A stretch of 51,777 nucleotides of DNA from Hyphomicrobiaceae bacterium (GTDB lineage: Bacteria > Pseudomonadota > Alphaproteobacteria > Rhizobiales > Hyphomicrobiaceae), in the NCBI GenBank assembly GCA_025359185.1, contig JANYHF010000086.1:1-51777 (forward strand). Reading direction: 5' to 3'. Shown here piece after piece: positions 14,899-23,669 of this stretch; the first letter of the stretch is position 1; every line of letters starts with the position of its first letter. The notes under the pieces are model-generated. The model did not search any database. It worked only from the letters and a program-made list of their open reading frames with translations, and had not been told where the DNA came from. Both the position numbers and the translations under genes were made by a program.

Positions 14899-17289
14899 CT
14901 AAAATACTGACCACGCATGGCGGATCGGCCCCCCAGGTGAAATCGTCGAAGCCGCCGCGACGATTGAAGCTGCATCGATACCGAAGTGCCGGTACAGGTC
15001 AGCTATTGTGCCAGTCTGGCCGAAATGTTCGACGCCCAGTGCAACTGTCGCATGCCCGATCACGCCGCCAAGCCAAGCGAGAGTCGCTGGATGCCCGTCG
15101 ATGACGGTGATCAGTGTGCAGTGTTTTGGGACGTCCGCCAACAGTCTCTGGATATGGCTCTGAGCCGATGTCGCGCCGCGCTTTCGCGCGCGTTGCGCGG
15201 CGTGCCAGCCGGCATTCAATCTGTCTGCGGACGTAACAGCCAGCAGGCCGACATCCCTGCGGTGCTCTCCGATCAGTCCGGCGGCTGCGATCGCTTCGGT
15301 TGCGACACAGCCTTGATAGGCGATCACCACCTCCGAATTGGGGCCGGGCTTTCGCAACCAATAGGCGCCATCGATGACGCCTTGTGCGAATGCCTGTCCG
15401 CTCCGGCCACGCGGCTGTTCTATGGCTCGCGTCGACAGGCGCAGATAGATCGAACCGCCGGTTTCATCTCTCAGCCAAGTCCGCTCGTCAGGATCGCCTT
15501 CGCCACTACGCTGCAGGTAGTCGAAGGCCCAATCCATGATAATCGCCAACTCGTCGACAAATGCCGGTTCGAAAGCCGCGAGGCCGTCCTGACTCATGCC
15601 GATGAGGGGTGTGCCAATCGACTGATGTGCCCCACCCTCGGGTGCCAGCGTGACGCCAGACGGCGTACCGACCAGGAGAAAACGGGCGTCCATGTAGCAG
15701 GCGTAGTTGAGCGCATCGAGGCCGCGGACTACGAAGGGATCATAGACCGTGCCGATCGGAATCAATCGCTTACCGAAAAGGGAATGGCTGAGACCCGCGG
15801 CGGCTAACAGGAGAAACAAATTCATCTCGGCGATGCCGAGTTCGATATGTTGCCCCTCGGCCGAAAATCGCCATTTCTGGGCTGACGGAATGCGCTCGTC
15901 ACGGAACGTGTCGGCGATGTCGCGACGAGAAAAAAGTCCGCGACGGTTGACCCAGGGCCCGAGATTGGTCGACACGGTCACATCCGGCGACGTGGTCACA
16001 ATGCGTTCTACGAGCGGCCCGCCTGCCTGCGCCATCACGTCCAGGATCTTGCCGAAGCCGGCCTGAGTCGCCAGGGTCGCATCTTCGACAAGCACCGGGC
16101 CCTTGGTCTGCAAGCGGTCGTCCTGGTGACGGCGCGAACTCGCAGCAAAGAATGGCGCCCGCGCCAGAAAGCCATCAATTTCCGCCTTCCCCCGCGCCAA
16201 GCCCGCATGCTTGTCCCATTCCGCACCAGATGGGACGCCCATGCTGGCCTGGAATTGCCGCATCTGCTCTACAGTCATGAGACCAGCGTGATTGTCCTTA
16301 TGCCCCGCCAACGGCGTTCCCCAACCCTTAATCGTATAGAGCATGAAAACCACCGGCCGGTCGTGATCGGTGGCGGCAAAGGTCTCGGTCAGGCTCGCGA
16401 GGCAGTGACCGCCCAGGTTAGTCATCAAACGTTGCAGTTCGTCATCGGCGCGGCGCTCGATCAGGGCGGTAACGTTGCCCTGATCGCCGATATCATCCGA
16501 CAGGCGCTTGCGCCAAGCCGCGCCGCCCTGAAACGTCAGCGCCGAAAACAGTGAATTGGGGCAACGATCGATCCAGGACCGCAGGCTTTCGCCGCCCGGC
16601 TCGGCAAAGGCAGCCTGTTGCAACTTCCCGTATTTCAGGCTCACCACGTCCCAACCGAAGGCCTGGGCGATTGCTGAAATCCGATCGTGCAAGCCTTCGC
16701 GTACAATGCCGTCGAGGCTCTGGCGATTGTAGTCGACGATCCACCAGGTGTTGCGCAGTTCGTGCTTCCAGCCCTCTTGCAGACACTCGTAGATGTTTCC
16801 CTCATCAAATTCGGCATCACCCGCGAGCGCGATCATCCGCCCCTCGCGGCCCTTCGGCCCCCAGGGCTTGGCGCACACATAGTCCTGAACGAGCGACGCA
16901 AAGGCAGTTATCGCAACTCCAAGCCCCACCGAGCCGGTTGAGAAATCGACATCGTCGACGTCTTTGGTACGGCTGGGATAGGATTGAGCGCCGCCGTAGC
17001 CGCGAAACATTTCGAGCTTCTCGCGGCCGATACGGCCCATAAGGTATTGAATGGCGTGGAACACCGGCGAGGCATGCGGTTTAACGGCAACGCGATCTTC
17101 CGGCCGCAATACCGAGAAATAGAGCGCAGTCATGATCGTCACCATCGACGCGCAAGACGCCTGATGTCCGCCTACTTTGAGGGTGTCCGGCTTGGGCCGC
17201 AGATGGTTTGCATGATGGATGGTCCAACAGGCCAGCCAGAGGACCTTGCGTTCGATTTCCTTCAGCACGGCCAGTCTCTGATCGTCCAT
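14899..17289 (-). CDS. AceE-like thiamine-diphosphate 2-oxoacid dehydrogenase E1 (transketolase fold)
   Basis: 796 residues, compared with about 890 for classical homodimeric pyruvate dehydrogenase E1. ATG 17289 is chosen for the GGGAGGGG ribosome-binding site upstream; an in-frame start at 17391 lacks one. The thiamine-binding region is visible at about residues 155-220: TGSVGLG, then GDAEFDEG, then the DYNRQSLDG motif that replaces the NxN of transketolases and matches AceE. The middle domain carries GIAEMNLF, and the C-terminus resembles that of AceE (GVEHFGQTGT). AceE-type enzymes decarboxylate pyruvate or 2-oxobutyrate and pass the acyl group to an E2 lipoyl protein. No E2 or E3 gene is nearby, so the partner must lie elsewhere or the enzyme acts differently. 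It converges on the barrel gene. Confidence 0.8.
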   Translation of the reverse strand: MDDQRLAVLKEIERKVLWLACWTIHHANHLRPKPDTLKVGGHQASCASMVTIMTALYFSVLRPEDRVAVKPHASPVFHAIQYLMGRIGREKLEMFRGYGGAQSYPSRTKDVDDVDFSTGSVGLGVAITAFASLVQDYVCAKPWGPKGREGRMIALAGDAEFDEGNIYECLQEGWKHELRNTWWIVDYNRQSLDGIVREGLHDRISAIAQAFGWDVVSLKYGKLQQAAFAEPGGESLRSWIDRCPNSLFSALTFQGGAAWRKRLSDDIGDQGNVTALIERRADDELQRLMTNLGGHCLASLTETFAATDHDRPVVFMLYTIKGWGTPLAGHKDNHAGLMTVEQMRQFQASMGVPSGAEWDKHAGLARGKAEIDGFLARAPFFAASSRRHQDDRLQTKGPVLVEDATLATQAGFGKILDVMAQAGGPLVERIVTTSPDVTVSTNLGPWVNRRGLFSRRDIADTFRDERIPSAQKWRFSAEGQHIELGIAEMNLFLLLAAAGLSHSLFGKRLIPIGTVYDPFVVRGLDALNYACYMDARFLLVGTPSGVTLAPEGGAHQSIGTPLIGMSQDGLAAFEPAFVDELAIIMDWAFDYLQRSGEGDPDERTWLRDETGGSIYLRLSTRAIEQPRGRSGQAFAQGVIDGAYWLRKPGPNSEVVIAYQGCVATEAIAAAGLIGEHRRDVGLLAVTSADRLNAGWHAAQRARKRGATSAQSHIQRLLADVPKHCTLITVIDGHPATLAWLGGVIGHATVALGVEHFGQTGTIADLYRHFGIDAASIVAAASTISPGGPIRHAWSVF

Positions 17290-17534
17290 GGATTGCCGCC
17301 CCTCCCGTTTGGCACATTTTGATAAACATCGATCATAAGTGCAATCTCGGGACTGCTGGTGTCCCAATCTGCATGCATTAATTAGACGCAACTCTTAACG
17401 CCTCAAGGCAATCGACACGCCCACCGTTTGCAATGCTCTTGAGCTGATTGATCCGAGCCGGCAAGAACATCAATGTTTCATCGCAAACGAGCGTCGTCGC
17501 ACTATGGGTCTGGGGATCACCGGAACTGGGCGGA

Positions 17535-17675
17535 CCGATGCTGGCGAAGATCCCGCTCGGCCGTTTTGGGGAACCCATCGAGATTGCAGACGCCATCCTC
17601 ATTCTCGCATCCTCGGCCTCCGATCTGATATCGGGCGATGTGCTCATGCTTGATGGCGGCTACACGGCGGCATGA
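17535..17675 (+). pseudogene. C-terminal fragment of a short-chain dehydrogenase
   Basis: The plus frame ending at TGA 17675 reads MLAKIPLGRFGEPIEIADAI and then a LASSASDLISG ... DGGYTAA segment. This is the conserved C-terminal third of classical short-chain dehydrogenases. The Rossmann part and the Ser-Tyr-Lys catalytic region are missing; the DNA upstream (17290-17534) shows no matching frame. I read it as the remnant of a deleted gene between the AceE-like gene and the aldolase operon. Confidence 0.7.
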
Positions 17676-17699
17676 GCAGGCCGAGCCTCGGCCAGTACA

Positions 17700-18479
17700 T
17701 TAGCCGATGCGATCTGCTTTCAATTCGCCAAGCGCGCCAGACAACGCCGTCTGGAACACGCCAATGTCCGTACCATAGCAGAGGCAGCGGATGCCTTTAG
17801 CTCGCCACTCCCGCGCCATCGGCACGGACGTCGCAAGAAAACCAGGCGCCTTGCCGTGCTTCTTGCAAGCGGCCAGTAAACGGTCCACCGCTTGATGAAA
17901 TTCCGGCCGCGTGAACTCGGCCGTGATGCCCATGGTGTTCGTCAAATCGTAGTGGCCGAGCCAGCCGACATCAATTCCAGGGACCGACAGAATGGCGTCG
18001 GCATTGGCGATACCAGTGGCCGTCTCGATGAGGGCAATGACGAGCGTGCGTTCGTTCTCCAGGCGCATAGCCTCGACAATATTGCCACCCTTGTAGTCAT
18101 CATGGCCAGTTCCAAAGCCAAGTCCGCGGATACCTTCGGGCCGGTAGCGGCACCAGCGGTTAAGGTTCTCGGCTTGCTCGCGGGTTTCGACCATCGGCAT
18201 CATGATGCCCATGGCGCCGGCATCGAGCACTGGGGCGATCAAGTGATAGGCGAGGCCCGGCACTCGCACAAAAGGCGCTACGCCAACGCCACGCGCAAAA
18301 GCAATCTGAGCTTTCAGAACATCAATGCCTACGCCTCCGTGCTCGCCATCGAAAATGATGAATTCAGCGCCCGCATTGGCGGCGATCTGACAGAACCCCG
18401 GTGTAAAAAACTCGGCTGCCATGATGCCGTATGCGGTGCCGTTGCTGTTGAGGCGTTGACGAACGGGGTTATTTCGCAT
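17700..18479 (-). CDS. HpcH/HpaI-family class II aldolase
   Basis: 259 residues, the usual length of the family. These metal-dependent enzymes cleave 2-keto-3-deoxy acids such as 4-hydroxy-2-oxoheptanedioate or 2-keto-3-deoxy sugar acids to pyruvate and an aldehyde. FDGEHGG at residues 43-49 supplies the conserved Asp, Glu and His. RVPG near 75 gives the substrate-binding Arg, and MVETREQ carries a metal-binding Glu. It is the last gene of a four-gene minus-strand operon, starting five bases after the Ldh2-family stop codon. With its neighbours it probably completes degradation of a sugar acid. The substrate cannot be read from sequence alone. Confidence 0.9.
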   Translation of the reverse strand: MRNNPVRQRLNSNGTAYGIMAAEFFTPGFCQIAANAGAEFIIFDGEHGGVGIDVLKAQIAFARGVGVAPFVRVPGLAYHLIAPVLDAGAMGIMMPMVETREQAENLNRWCRYRPEGIRGLGFGTGHDDYKGGNIVEAMRLENERTLVIALIETATGIANADAILSVPGIDVGWLGHYDLTNTMGITAEFTRPEFHQAVDRLLAACKKHGKAPGFLATSVPMAREWRAKGIRCLCYGTDIGVFQTALSGALGELKADRIG

Positions 18480-18484
18480 GTCGC

Positions 18485-19537
18485 TTAGACCTTAGGGCTG
18501 TTGACGCCAAGCAAGGCCGCACTCGCAGCAATCTTGCGCCAGGTTTCACTGTCGATTTGCAGACCGTTGGCCTCGCGTTCCTTGCGCGTTTGGGCCTCGA
18601 TCTCACCCGGCAACAAGACGCGGCCGCCGGGATCGATTGGCGGCGACGCTTTGGTCCAAACAGTCAATCTTTTGACATCCTCTGCGAAGGCGCCGGCGCT
18701 GCCGAATGCCTCAGGATCGAAGACCAGCGAGAGCATGTTGTTGACCAAACGGCCGGCCGTCGGAGAGTCGGGATTGCTCGCGAATCCGCCGCTGAGACTG
18801 CCTGCGAGCACTTCGCAGAAGAACGAAAGACCCGAGCCCTTGTGACCGCCGAAGGGTAGAATGGCGCCTGGCGGACTGGCATAAAACGCTGCCGGATCCG
18901 TGGTCGGATGGCCCTGGCCGTCAAGTAGAAGCCCCTCGGATAGCTTCTCGCCTTTGTTGCAGGCGACTTGGATCTTGCCTTCTGCGACCACCGAAGACGC
19001 GATGTCAAGCACGATCGGTGCGCCGCCCTGCACGGGCACTCCGGCGGCAATGGGATTGGCAGACAGCCGGCGGTCACTGCCTCCATGCGGGGCCACCAGG
19101 ATGCCGAAGCCCGAAGTATTCACGAAATGCACCGACGCCAGTCCCCGCTTGGCCAAGAGTTCCGGCCAAGCCCCGATCCGTCCGAGATGCCCGGAATTGC
19201 GAAGGGAGAGTGTGGCCATGCCATGCTTGTGGGCCCGCTCGGCGGCAAGTTCCATCGCCTCCTTGCCGATCACCTGTCCGTAGCCAAAACCGCCATCGGC
19301 GACCAGCAGGGCGCCTTTGTCCTTGTCGATCCGAATATGCCGGTTAGCAACAACCTGACCAGCACGAACCCAGTCAACATATTTGCTGATACGGATGACT
19401 CCGTGGGAATCGTGTCCCATCAGGCTGGCTTCGACGAGGTGGTCGGCGATGATCGAGGCTTCGTCAGCATTTGATCCCGCCGCGATAAATATTTCGCGTG
19501 CGAAAGCTTGCATCACCTCCGATGGAATGCGGCGCAT
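18485..19537 (-). CDS. Ldh2-family (malate/L-lactate/ureidoglycolate-type) NAD(P)-dependent dehydrogenase
   Basis: 350 residues, normal for the family, which has its own non-Rossmann NAD-binding fold. Recognised by the N-terminal ADHLVEASLMGHDSHGV segment, where the DSHG motif holds the catalytic His region. Further marks are LRNSGHLGRIGAW, the NTSGFGILVAPHGG stretch and FGGHKGSGLS near residue 235. It oxidises or reduces a 2-hydroxy or 2-oxo acid. The gene starts two bases after the pdxA stop codon with GAGG upstream, so it is cotranscribed. In this operon it may interconvert a 2-hydroxy and a 2-keto acid feeding the aldolase. Confidence 0.9.
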   Translation of the reverse strand: MRRIPSEVMQAFAREIFIAAGSNADEASIIADHLVEASLMGHDSHGVIRISKYVDWVRAGQVVANRHIRIDKDKGALLVADGGFGYGQVIGKEAMELAAERAHKHGMATLSLRNSGHLGRIGAWPELLAKRGLASVHFVNTSGFGILVAPHGGSDRRLSANPIAAGVPVQGGAPIVLDIASSVVAEGKIQVACNKGEKLSEGLLLDGQGHPTTDPAAFYASPPGAILPFGGHKGSGLSFFCEVLAGSLSGGFASNPDSPTAGRLVNNMLSLVFDPEAFGSAGAFAEDVKRLTVWTKASPPIDPGGRVLLPGEIEAQTRKEREANGLQIDSETWRKIAASAALLGVNSPKV

Positions 19538-19539
19538 TC

Positions 19540-20523
19540 TCAGGCCTCTACCAGGTTCAAAGCATAGTCAATTGCCTCGACCATGCTCTGCGCCGAAGCA
19601 ACGTTTTTGCCGGCAATATCAAAGGCCGTGCCATGGTCGACCGAAGTGCGCAAGAAAGGCAGACCGAGCGTGATGTTGACGCCTTGCAGGGCCGTCCACT
19701 GTCGCGAAACGGGATCGACATGGAAGCCGAGAAGCTTGACAGGGATGTGCCCTTGATCGTGGTACAAGGCGATCACCGCATCAAACTCATTACCCAGCGC
19801 ACGGACGAAGACCGTGTCGCCGGAGATTGGACCGCTGACATCGATGCCTCTGTTACGGAACGCCTTCACTGTGGGCGCTATGACATTGGCATCCTCGTCG
19901 CCGAACAGGCCACCCTCTCCGGCGTGCGGGTTGAGCGCCGCCACCGCGACGCGCGGCTTTTTAATCTGCAATCTGGCGAGGACGCCAAGCGTAAGCTCGA
20001 GGACGCGCGAGATGCGTTTCGGCGTCACCAAGTCAGGCACACTCCGAAGCGGCACATGTGTCGAGACATGCGAAACGCGAAAGGCTCCGTGGGCGAGCAT
20101 CATGCAACTGTCTGGACTGCGCGTGAGTGCAGCCAGCATGTCGGTGTGCCCAGCATAGGCATAGCCGGCGAGGTTGACCGCCTCTTTGGAAATGGGGGCC
20201 GTGACCATGGCGCGGACTGCATTTGTCATCGCGTCCGTCGTAGCGCGCTCGATCGAAAGATAGGCCAATTTGCCAGCTTCCGCACTCACGATCCCGGTCG
20301 CAATCGGTGTTCGCGGTTCACCAATCGAAACAACGTCGCAAGCCAACTCAAGCCCCAACTGCGCGGCGGCGGCGCGCAAAACGGTTGGAGTACCGTATAC
20401 CACGGGCTGGAAATCGAGTTCACCACGGCGCCCGCGCAACTCATGCAGCGCTTTGACAATGATTTCAGGTCCGATACCCGCAGGATCGCCCATCGTAATT
20501 CCAATGCGTCGCACCTTGGTCAA
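19540..20523 (-). CDS. pdxA: PdxA-family 4-phospho-sugar-acid dehydrogenase (PdxA2-like)
   Basis: About 327 residues. PdxA enzymes oxidise 4-phosphohydroxy-L-threonine. The PdxA2 branch instead oxidises and decarboxylates 4-phospho-D-threonate or 4-phospho-D-erythronate to dihydroxyacetone phosphate. Family marks are GDPAGIGPEI at the N-terminus, VTAPISKEAV, the AGHTDMLA metal-site segment, NPHAGEGGLFGDED, and ALYHDQGHIPVKLLGF with another metal His. The start is either TTG 20523, which overlaps the kinase stop codon as TTGA, or GTG 20514; GGAAGGAAG lies just upstream of both. Location next to a DUF1537 kinase makes PdxA2 much more likely than vitamin B6 synthesis. Confidence 0.9.
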   Translation of the reverse strand: MTKVRRIGITMGDPAGIGPEIIVKALHELRGRRGELDFQPVVYGTPTVLRAAAAQLGLELACDVVSIGEPRTPIATGIVSAEAGKLAYLSIERATTDAMTNAVRAMVTAPISKEAVNLAGYAYAGHTDMLAALTRSPDSCMMLAHGAFRVSHVSTHVPLRSVPDLVTPKRISRVLELTLGVLARLQIKKPRVAVAALNPHAGEGGLFGDEDANVIAPTVKAFRNRGIDVSGPISGDTVFVRALGNEFDAVIALYHDQGHIPVKLLGFHVDPVSRQWTALQGVNITLGLPFLRTSVDHGTAFDIAGKNVASAQSMVEAIDYALNLVEA

Positions 20524-21620
20524 CTTCCTTCCGTCATAATTTGCGCGCGTACCAAAAAGTCGCTGGCGCCAAATGCACCGGACTTGGAGATAACTTGAGC
20601 GCCAGCCCAAATGCCGTCCGCCAATGCCGATACGGCAATGCCGGGCATCCACTCACCGAGAGTGTCAATTCGAGTGGCACCGAGAGAATTGCTTAGCCGG
20701 TAAAGTGTATCGCCCCCGACTACAACCAGGACATCGGGCCGCTCAAGTCGCCTGAGCGCGTCGAACGCTGCGATCTGAAGCGCGGCAGTTTGGGCAAAAT
20801 CCCGTCCAGAACCTGCAAAGGCGACGGCCGCAAACGAGTTTGCTGCGAGACCTGCTTCGATCGACGCAACTACAACAGTTACTTCGGCCACAGATTCGAT
20901 GGTCTTGAGTGCGGTTGGTTCCACGGCAGCCAGAATCTTGATCTGGTCAACCGACACCCAGTGTGTACTGCCTATAACAGCAAGTCGCCTGCGGCCCTTG
21001 GGTGCAGGGATCGGGAGCGGCGATCCCAACGCTCGCGCTAGTCCGGCAGAACCGCACCACAGCACCGGGGCTTCCAGGCGATGTTGCGCCGCCATCAATC
21101 GCCCTAAATCGCCGTCACTACCGGCATCGCAAATCATAACGCCACCCCCGGCCGGTGGCATTGAGCGCTCAATCAGCCTGCACTTCAGGCCGGACACAGC
21201 CATTGCATCAACAAGGTTCGGTCCCGCAGCTCTCCAGCTTCCGTCACTATGCCGCGCAAATTGTTGACCCGCCCGGGTGATACGCGACTGAGCAGGAAAA
21301 GCTGGTGCAACGACTATGGTGCCGAAAAGGCCACTGGAACAACAGGTTTCCAATTCTACGATCGTATTGCCGCGAATGAGCGAGTCGATCTTCTTGAAAG
21401 TCAGTTCGCTGCGAGCAACCACAGGCAGCGCAACTCGGATCCGTTCTCTCGATTCATTTGCGGATGTGTTCCGGCTCTCGGTGTCGAACGACACTTTGCC
21501 GATCGTCTCTGACCCTGCCAGCGACCACTGCACAGCAACGGCGTCGTTTGGCGAGGCAAGGGCACCGGCGGCGTCAATCGCACCCGTCAAATCATCCGCA
21601 ACCATGCCGAGGCGCCTCAC
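20520..21620 (-). CDS. Four-carbon acid sugar kinase (DUF1537/OtnK/DtnK family)
   Basis: 366 residues from GTG 21620, which has GGAG nine bases upstream; the family usually runs to about 400-430. It starts with the diagnostic VADDLTGA motif. KKIDSLIRGN follows in the N-terminal domain, and a glycine-rich VVGGDTLYRL nucleotide-binding motif lies in the C-terminal domain. These kinases phosphorylate D-threonate, D-erythronate or L-threonate at C4. It is the first gene of the operon, and its stop codon overlaps the start of the PdxA-like gene. A DeoR regulator is divergent. Kinase plus PdxA2 gives the known route from four-carbon sugar acids to dihydroxyacetone phosphate. Confidence 0.85.
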   Translation of the reverse strand: MRRLGMVADDLTGAIDAAGALASPNDAVAVQWSLAGSETIGKVSFDTESRNTSANESRERIRVALPVVARSELTFKKIDSLIRGNTIVELETCCSSGLFGTIVVAPAFPAQSRITRAGQQFARHSDGSWRAAGPNLVDAMAVSGLKCRLIERSMPPAGGGVMICDAGSDGDLGRLMAAQHRLEAPVLWCGSAGLARALGSPLPIPAPKGRRRLAVIGSTHWVSVDQIKILAAVEPTALKTIESVAEVTVVVASIEAGLAANSFAAVAFAGSGRDFAQTAALQIAAFDALRRLERPDVLVVVGGDTLYRLSNSLGATRIDTLGEWMPGIAVSALADGIWAGAQVISKSGAFGASDFLVRAQIMTEGS

Positions 21621-21864
21621 GGCATCACACTCCAGGCGCACGAGCTGCCGTCGGGCCGAGCGAACCCATCCGAACCTCAATTCACGTATTCTGGAAGATT
21701 TTGCAATACTCTGGCGCAAGCTGCGATGGGTGTCAATAAAATGGGGCGGACCGAAGGTGCCATAGCAAGGCGTCTTGTGGTGCTGCGAGCGAGCGGCTAG
21801 CACAGCGTCGTACCCGGCGGGCCCTTGCTTGCCTGGACCAAGGCTGCGAGGGGCAAACATAGCG
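21621..21864. promoter_or_regulatory. Divergent control region between the sugar-acid operon and its DeoR regulator
   Basis: This 244-bp gap separates the kinase gene (minus) from the DeoR-family gene (plus), the usual place for a shared operator. The middle (21680-21745) is AT-richer than its flanks. I did not find a decisive palindrome or promoter pair. Confidence 0.4.
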
Positions 21865-22635
21865 ATGATTTCCGCACAACGTCGTGCACTCATTTTGGAA
21901 CGACTCCGCCGGGACGGAGCTGGGTCGATCGTTGGCCTGTCTGAGAGCATTGGAGTATCTCCATCCACAATCCGCCGTGATCTCGAATATCTTACTCAAG
22001 AAGGCTACATTGAGCGCAGCCACGGCGGCGCAGTTCTAAAAGAGCAGCAGCATACAACCTTCGAGATCCCGCGTGAAATCGGTGTGCACGTTGCGCACGA
22101 GGCCAAAGTCGCCATTGGTCAGCGGGCAGCGAGTATGGTGGTGGCGGGACAAAGCGTTATCTTCGATTCCAGTTCGACCGTACTCGAAGCAGCCAAGGCG
22201 ATTGCCGCGCAGGAAGTTCAGATCACAGCTTGTACGAATGACTTGGCGATTGCTATGGCGTTGGCTCGGGCGCCGAAAACCCATCTTGTCGTGCTCGGCG
22301 GCACAATGCGGCCAGGGTCCCTTACGATGATTGGCGATCCTGGCTTGGCCTTTCTGGATCGGCTGCATGCCGACATCGCCTTCATCGGCATCCATTCCTT
22401 GGCAGGCGGACGATTGTCCGAGACATCGATCGATCTGGCCGCAATGAAGCGCCGCATGCTTTCAAGCGCGGCGCACGCTGTCGTTCTGGCCGATTCTACG
22501 AAATTCAAGCACCCGGCATTCTGCGACGTCTGCGCTGCGGCCGATGTGCGCACAATCATCACCGACAAAGCCATCGGCCCTGCGGACCGCGACGCTATGG
22601 TTGACATCGGGGTCGAAGTGATCGTCGCCGATTGA
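21865..22635 (+). CDS. DeoR-family transcriptional regulator
   Basis: 256 residues from ATG 21865, with GAGGGG upstream. The N-terminal winged helix-turn-helix is plain: AQRRALILERLRRDG, then VGVSPSTIRRDLEYL-like recognition-helix sequence and the ERSHGGAVL wing. The C-terminal DeoR sensor domain has FDSSSTVLEAAKAI and LVVLGGTMRPGSLTMIG, which form the sugar-phosphate pocket, and ends near a VLADSTKF motif. Members are mostly repressors relieved by phosphorylated intermediates. Divergent placement from the kinase operon suggests it controls that operon and responds to a phosphorylated four-carbon acid. That assignment is inferred. Confidence 0.9.
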   Translation: MISAQRRALILERLRRDGAGSIVGLSESIGVSPSTIRRDLEYLTQEGYIERSHGGAVLKEQQHTTFEIPREIGVHVAHEAKVAIGQRAASMVVAGQSVIFDSSSTVLEAAKAIAAQEVQITACTNDLAIAMALARAPKTHLVVLGGTMRPGSLTMIGDPGLAFLDRLHADIAFIGIHSLAGGRLSETSIDLAAMKRRMLSSAAHAVVLADSTKFKHPAFCDVCAAADVRTIITDKAIGPADRDAMVDIGVEVIVAD

Positions 22636-22636
22636 C

Positions 22637-22654
22637 CCGGTTCTCGCAAACCGG
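22637..22654. terminator. Hairpin between convergent genes
   Basis: CCGGTT and AACCGG, separated by six bases, form a perfect 6-bp hairpin in the 22-bp gap between the convergent DeoR and PhyH-type genes. Its position suits a bidirectional terminator. There is no T-run. Confidence 0.45.
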
Positions 22655-22657
22655 TCC

Positions 22658-23563
22658 TCAGTGTCGGCCCTTGATCTCAACTGTGTCCGCAGCGGTCCAT
22701 GTGCGGGCCGTTTCCGGCATTGGCGGGTAACCCTTCACCTTCGGCGTGGCGCCTTCTATGTCGAGCAGATATTTTTGGCTCGGATTGGCGCGGTCGTACA
22801 GATCAGTTGTGAGGTGATCTCTCTCGTTGAGCTGTTGCGGCAGATCACGACGGCCGATCGCCAGATGCAGGACGCGACGGGACGCGCCGCTTTCATTGCG
22901 CGTACCGCCGTGCCAAATATGCCCGTTGATGACGGCAACCGAGCCCGCCTTACCCGTGAGTTTGATCTCCTTTGGATGCGGAGCCATCGGATCTTTGGGC
23001 ATGATGGCCAGGTCGTCCGGGGTGACCTCGATCTTCTTCACTTCGGCCATGTTGACGTCCGGCACATTGATCGGAACCCATTTGTGAGAACCTGGAACGA
23101 CGCGGGTCGGACCATTGGTCTCCGTCATATCGTCCAGCATCACCATCGAGTTGACCACGCGCCAGTCTGTTGCGGACACGCGCGGGACATCGCTGTGCAG
23201 GAGCTGTTGCCCCTGGCCTTTCAAGGGATTGCGGGCATTCAGCGAGTAGACTCGTATTTCGCCAAGCAGATCGGCCGCCGCTGCCAGTGTTGGCTTGCAT
23301 GACAAACACCGATCGAAGGCAGGCGACTTGTTGAAGAGGTTGGAAAGCCGCGGCGCCCCCGGCTCAATATGCACCTCGTGACCGCCCAACTCGCCTTCGA
23401 TTTTGCGCAGCCGATCGAACTCCGAGCGCATCTCCTCGACCTCAGCTGGGCTGAACACATTCTCGACGACGAAATAGCCATCCTGATAGAATTTCCGCCG
23501 CTGCTCGGTAGTGAGATCGGCGGTGGAAATGCCAAGTGCGGCGAGGGCTTGCTGTGTGTTCAT
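22658..23563 (-). CDS. Phytanoyl-CoA dioxygenase (PhyH)-family Fe(II)/2-oxoglutarate oxygenase
   Basis: 301 residues from ATG 23563, which has a GGGAGGAA ribosome-binding site. It adopts the double-stranded beta-helix oxygenase fold. The HxD iron ligands are H123 and D125 in LLHSDVP. The distal His is H218 in HIWHGGTRN, and the 2-oxoglutarate-binding Arg lies in the SRRVLH stretch at about 229-230. PhyH-like bacterial enzymes hydroxylate varied small molecules, so the substrate is unknown. It lies downstream of the broken epimerase on the same strand, 106 bases away, and may share its transcript. Confidence 0.85.
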   Translation of the reverse strand: MNTQQALAALGISTADLTTEQRRKFYQDGYFVVENVFSPAEVEEMRSEFDRLRKIEGELGGHEVHIEPGAPRLSNLFNKSPAFDRCLSCKPTLAAAADLLGEIRVYSLNARNPLKGQGQQLLHSDVPRVSATDWRVVNSMVMLDDMTETNGPTRVVPGSHKWVPINVPDVNMAEVKKIEVTPDDLAIMPKDPMAPHPKEIKLTGKAGSVAVINGHIWHGGTRNESGASRRVLHLAIGRRDLPQQLNERDHLTTDLYDRANPSQKYLLDIEGATPKVKGYPPMPETARTWTAADTVEIKGRH

Positions 23564-23669
23564 GACGATGTTCCTCCCAACGATATTACTTGATGGGCGA
23601 TGGCACTCGCCCCTTGGAGCACGCAACATTCCGTTCGGCGCGCGCGTCGCGCAGGTGTACCAATTTCTA

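Noticed and set aside
19498-20598. Plus-strand open frame of 366 codons opposite pdxA
   Set aside because: The minus strand carries unmistakable PdxA motifs. The plus frame is a codon-bias shadow.
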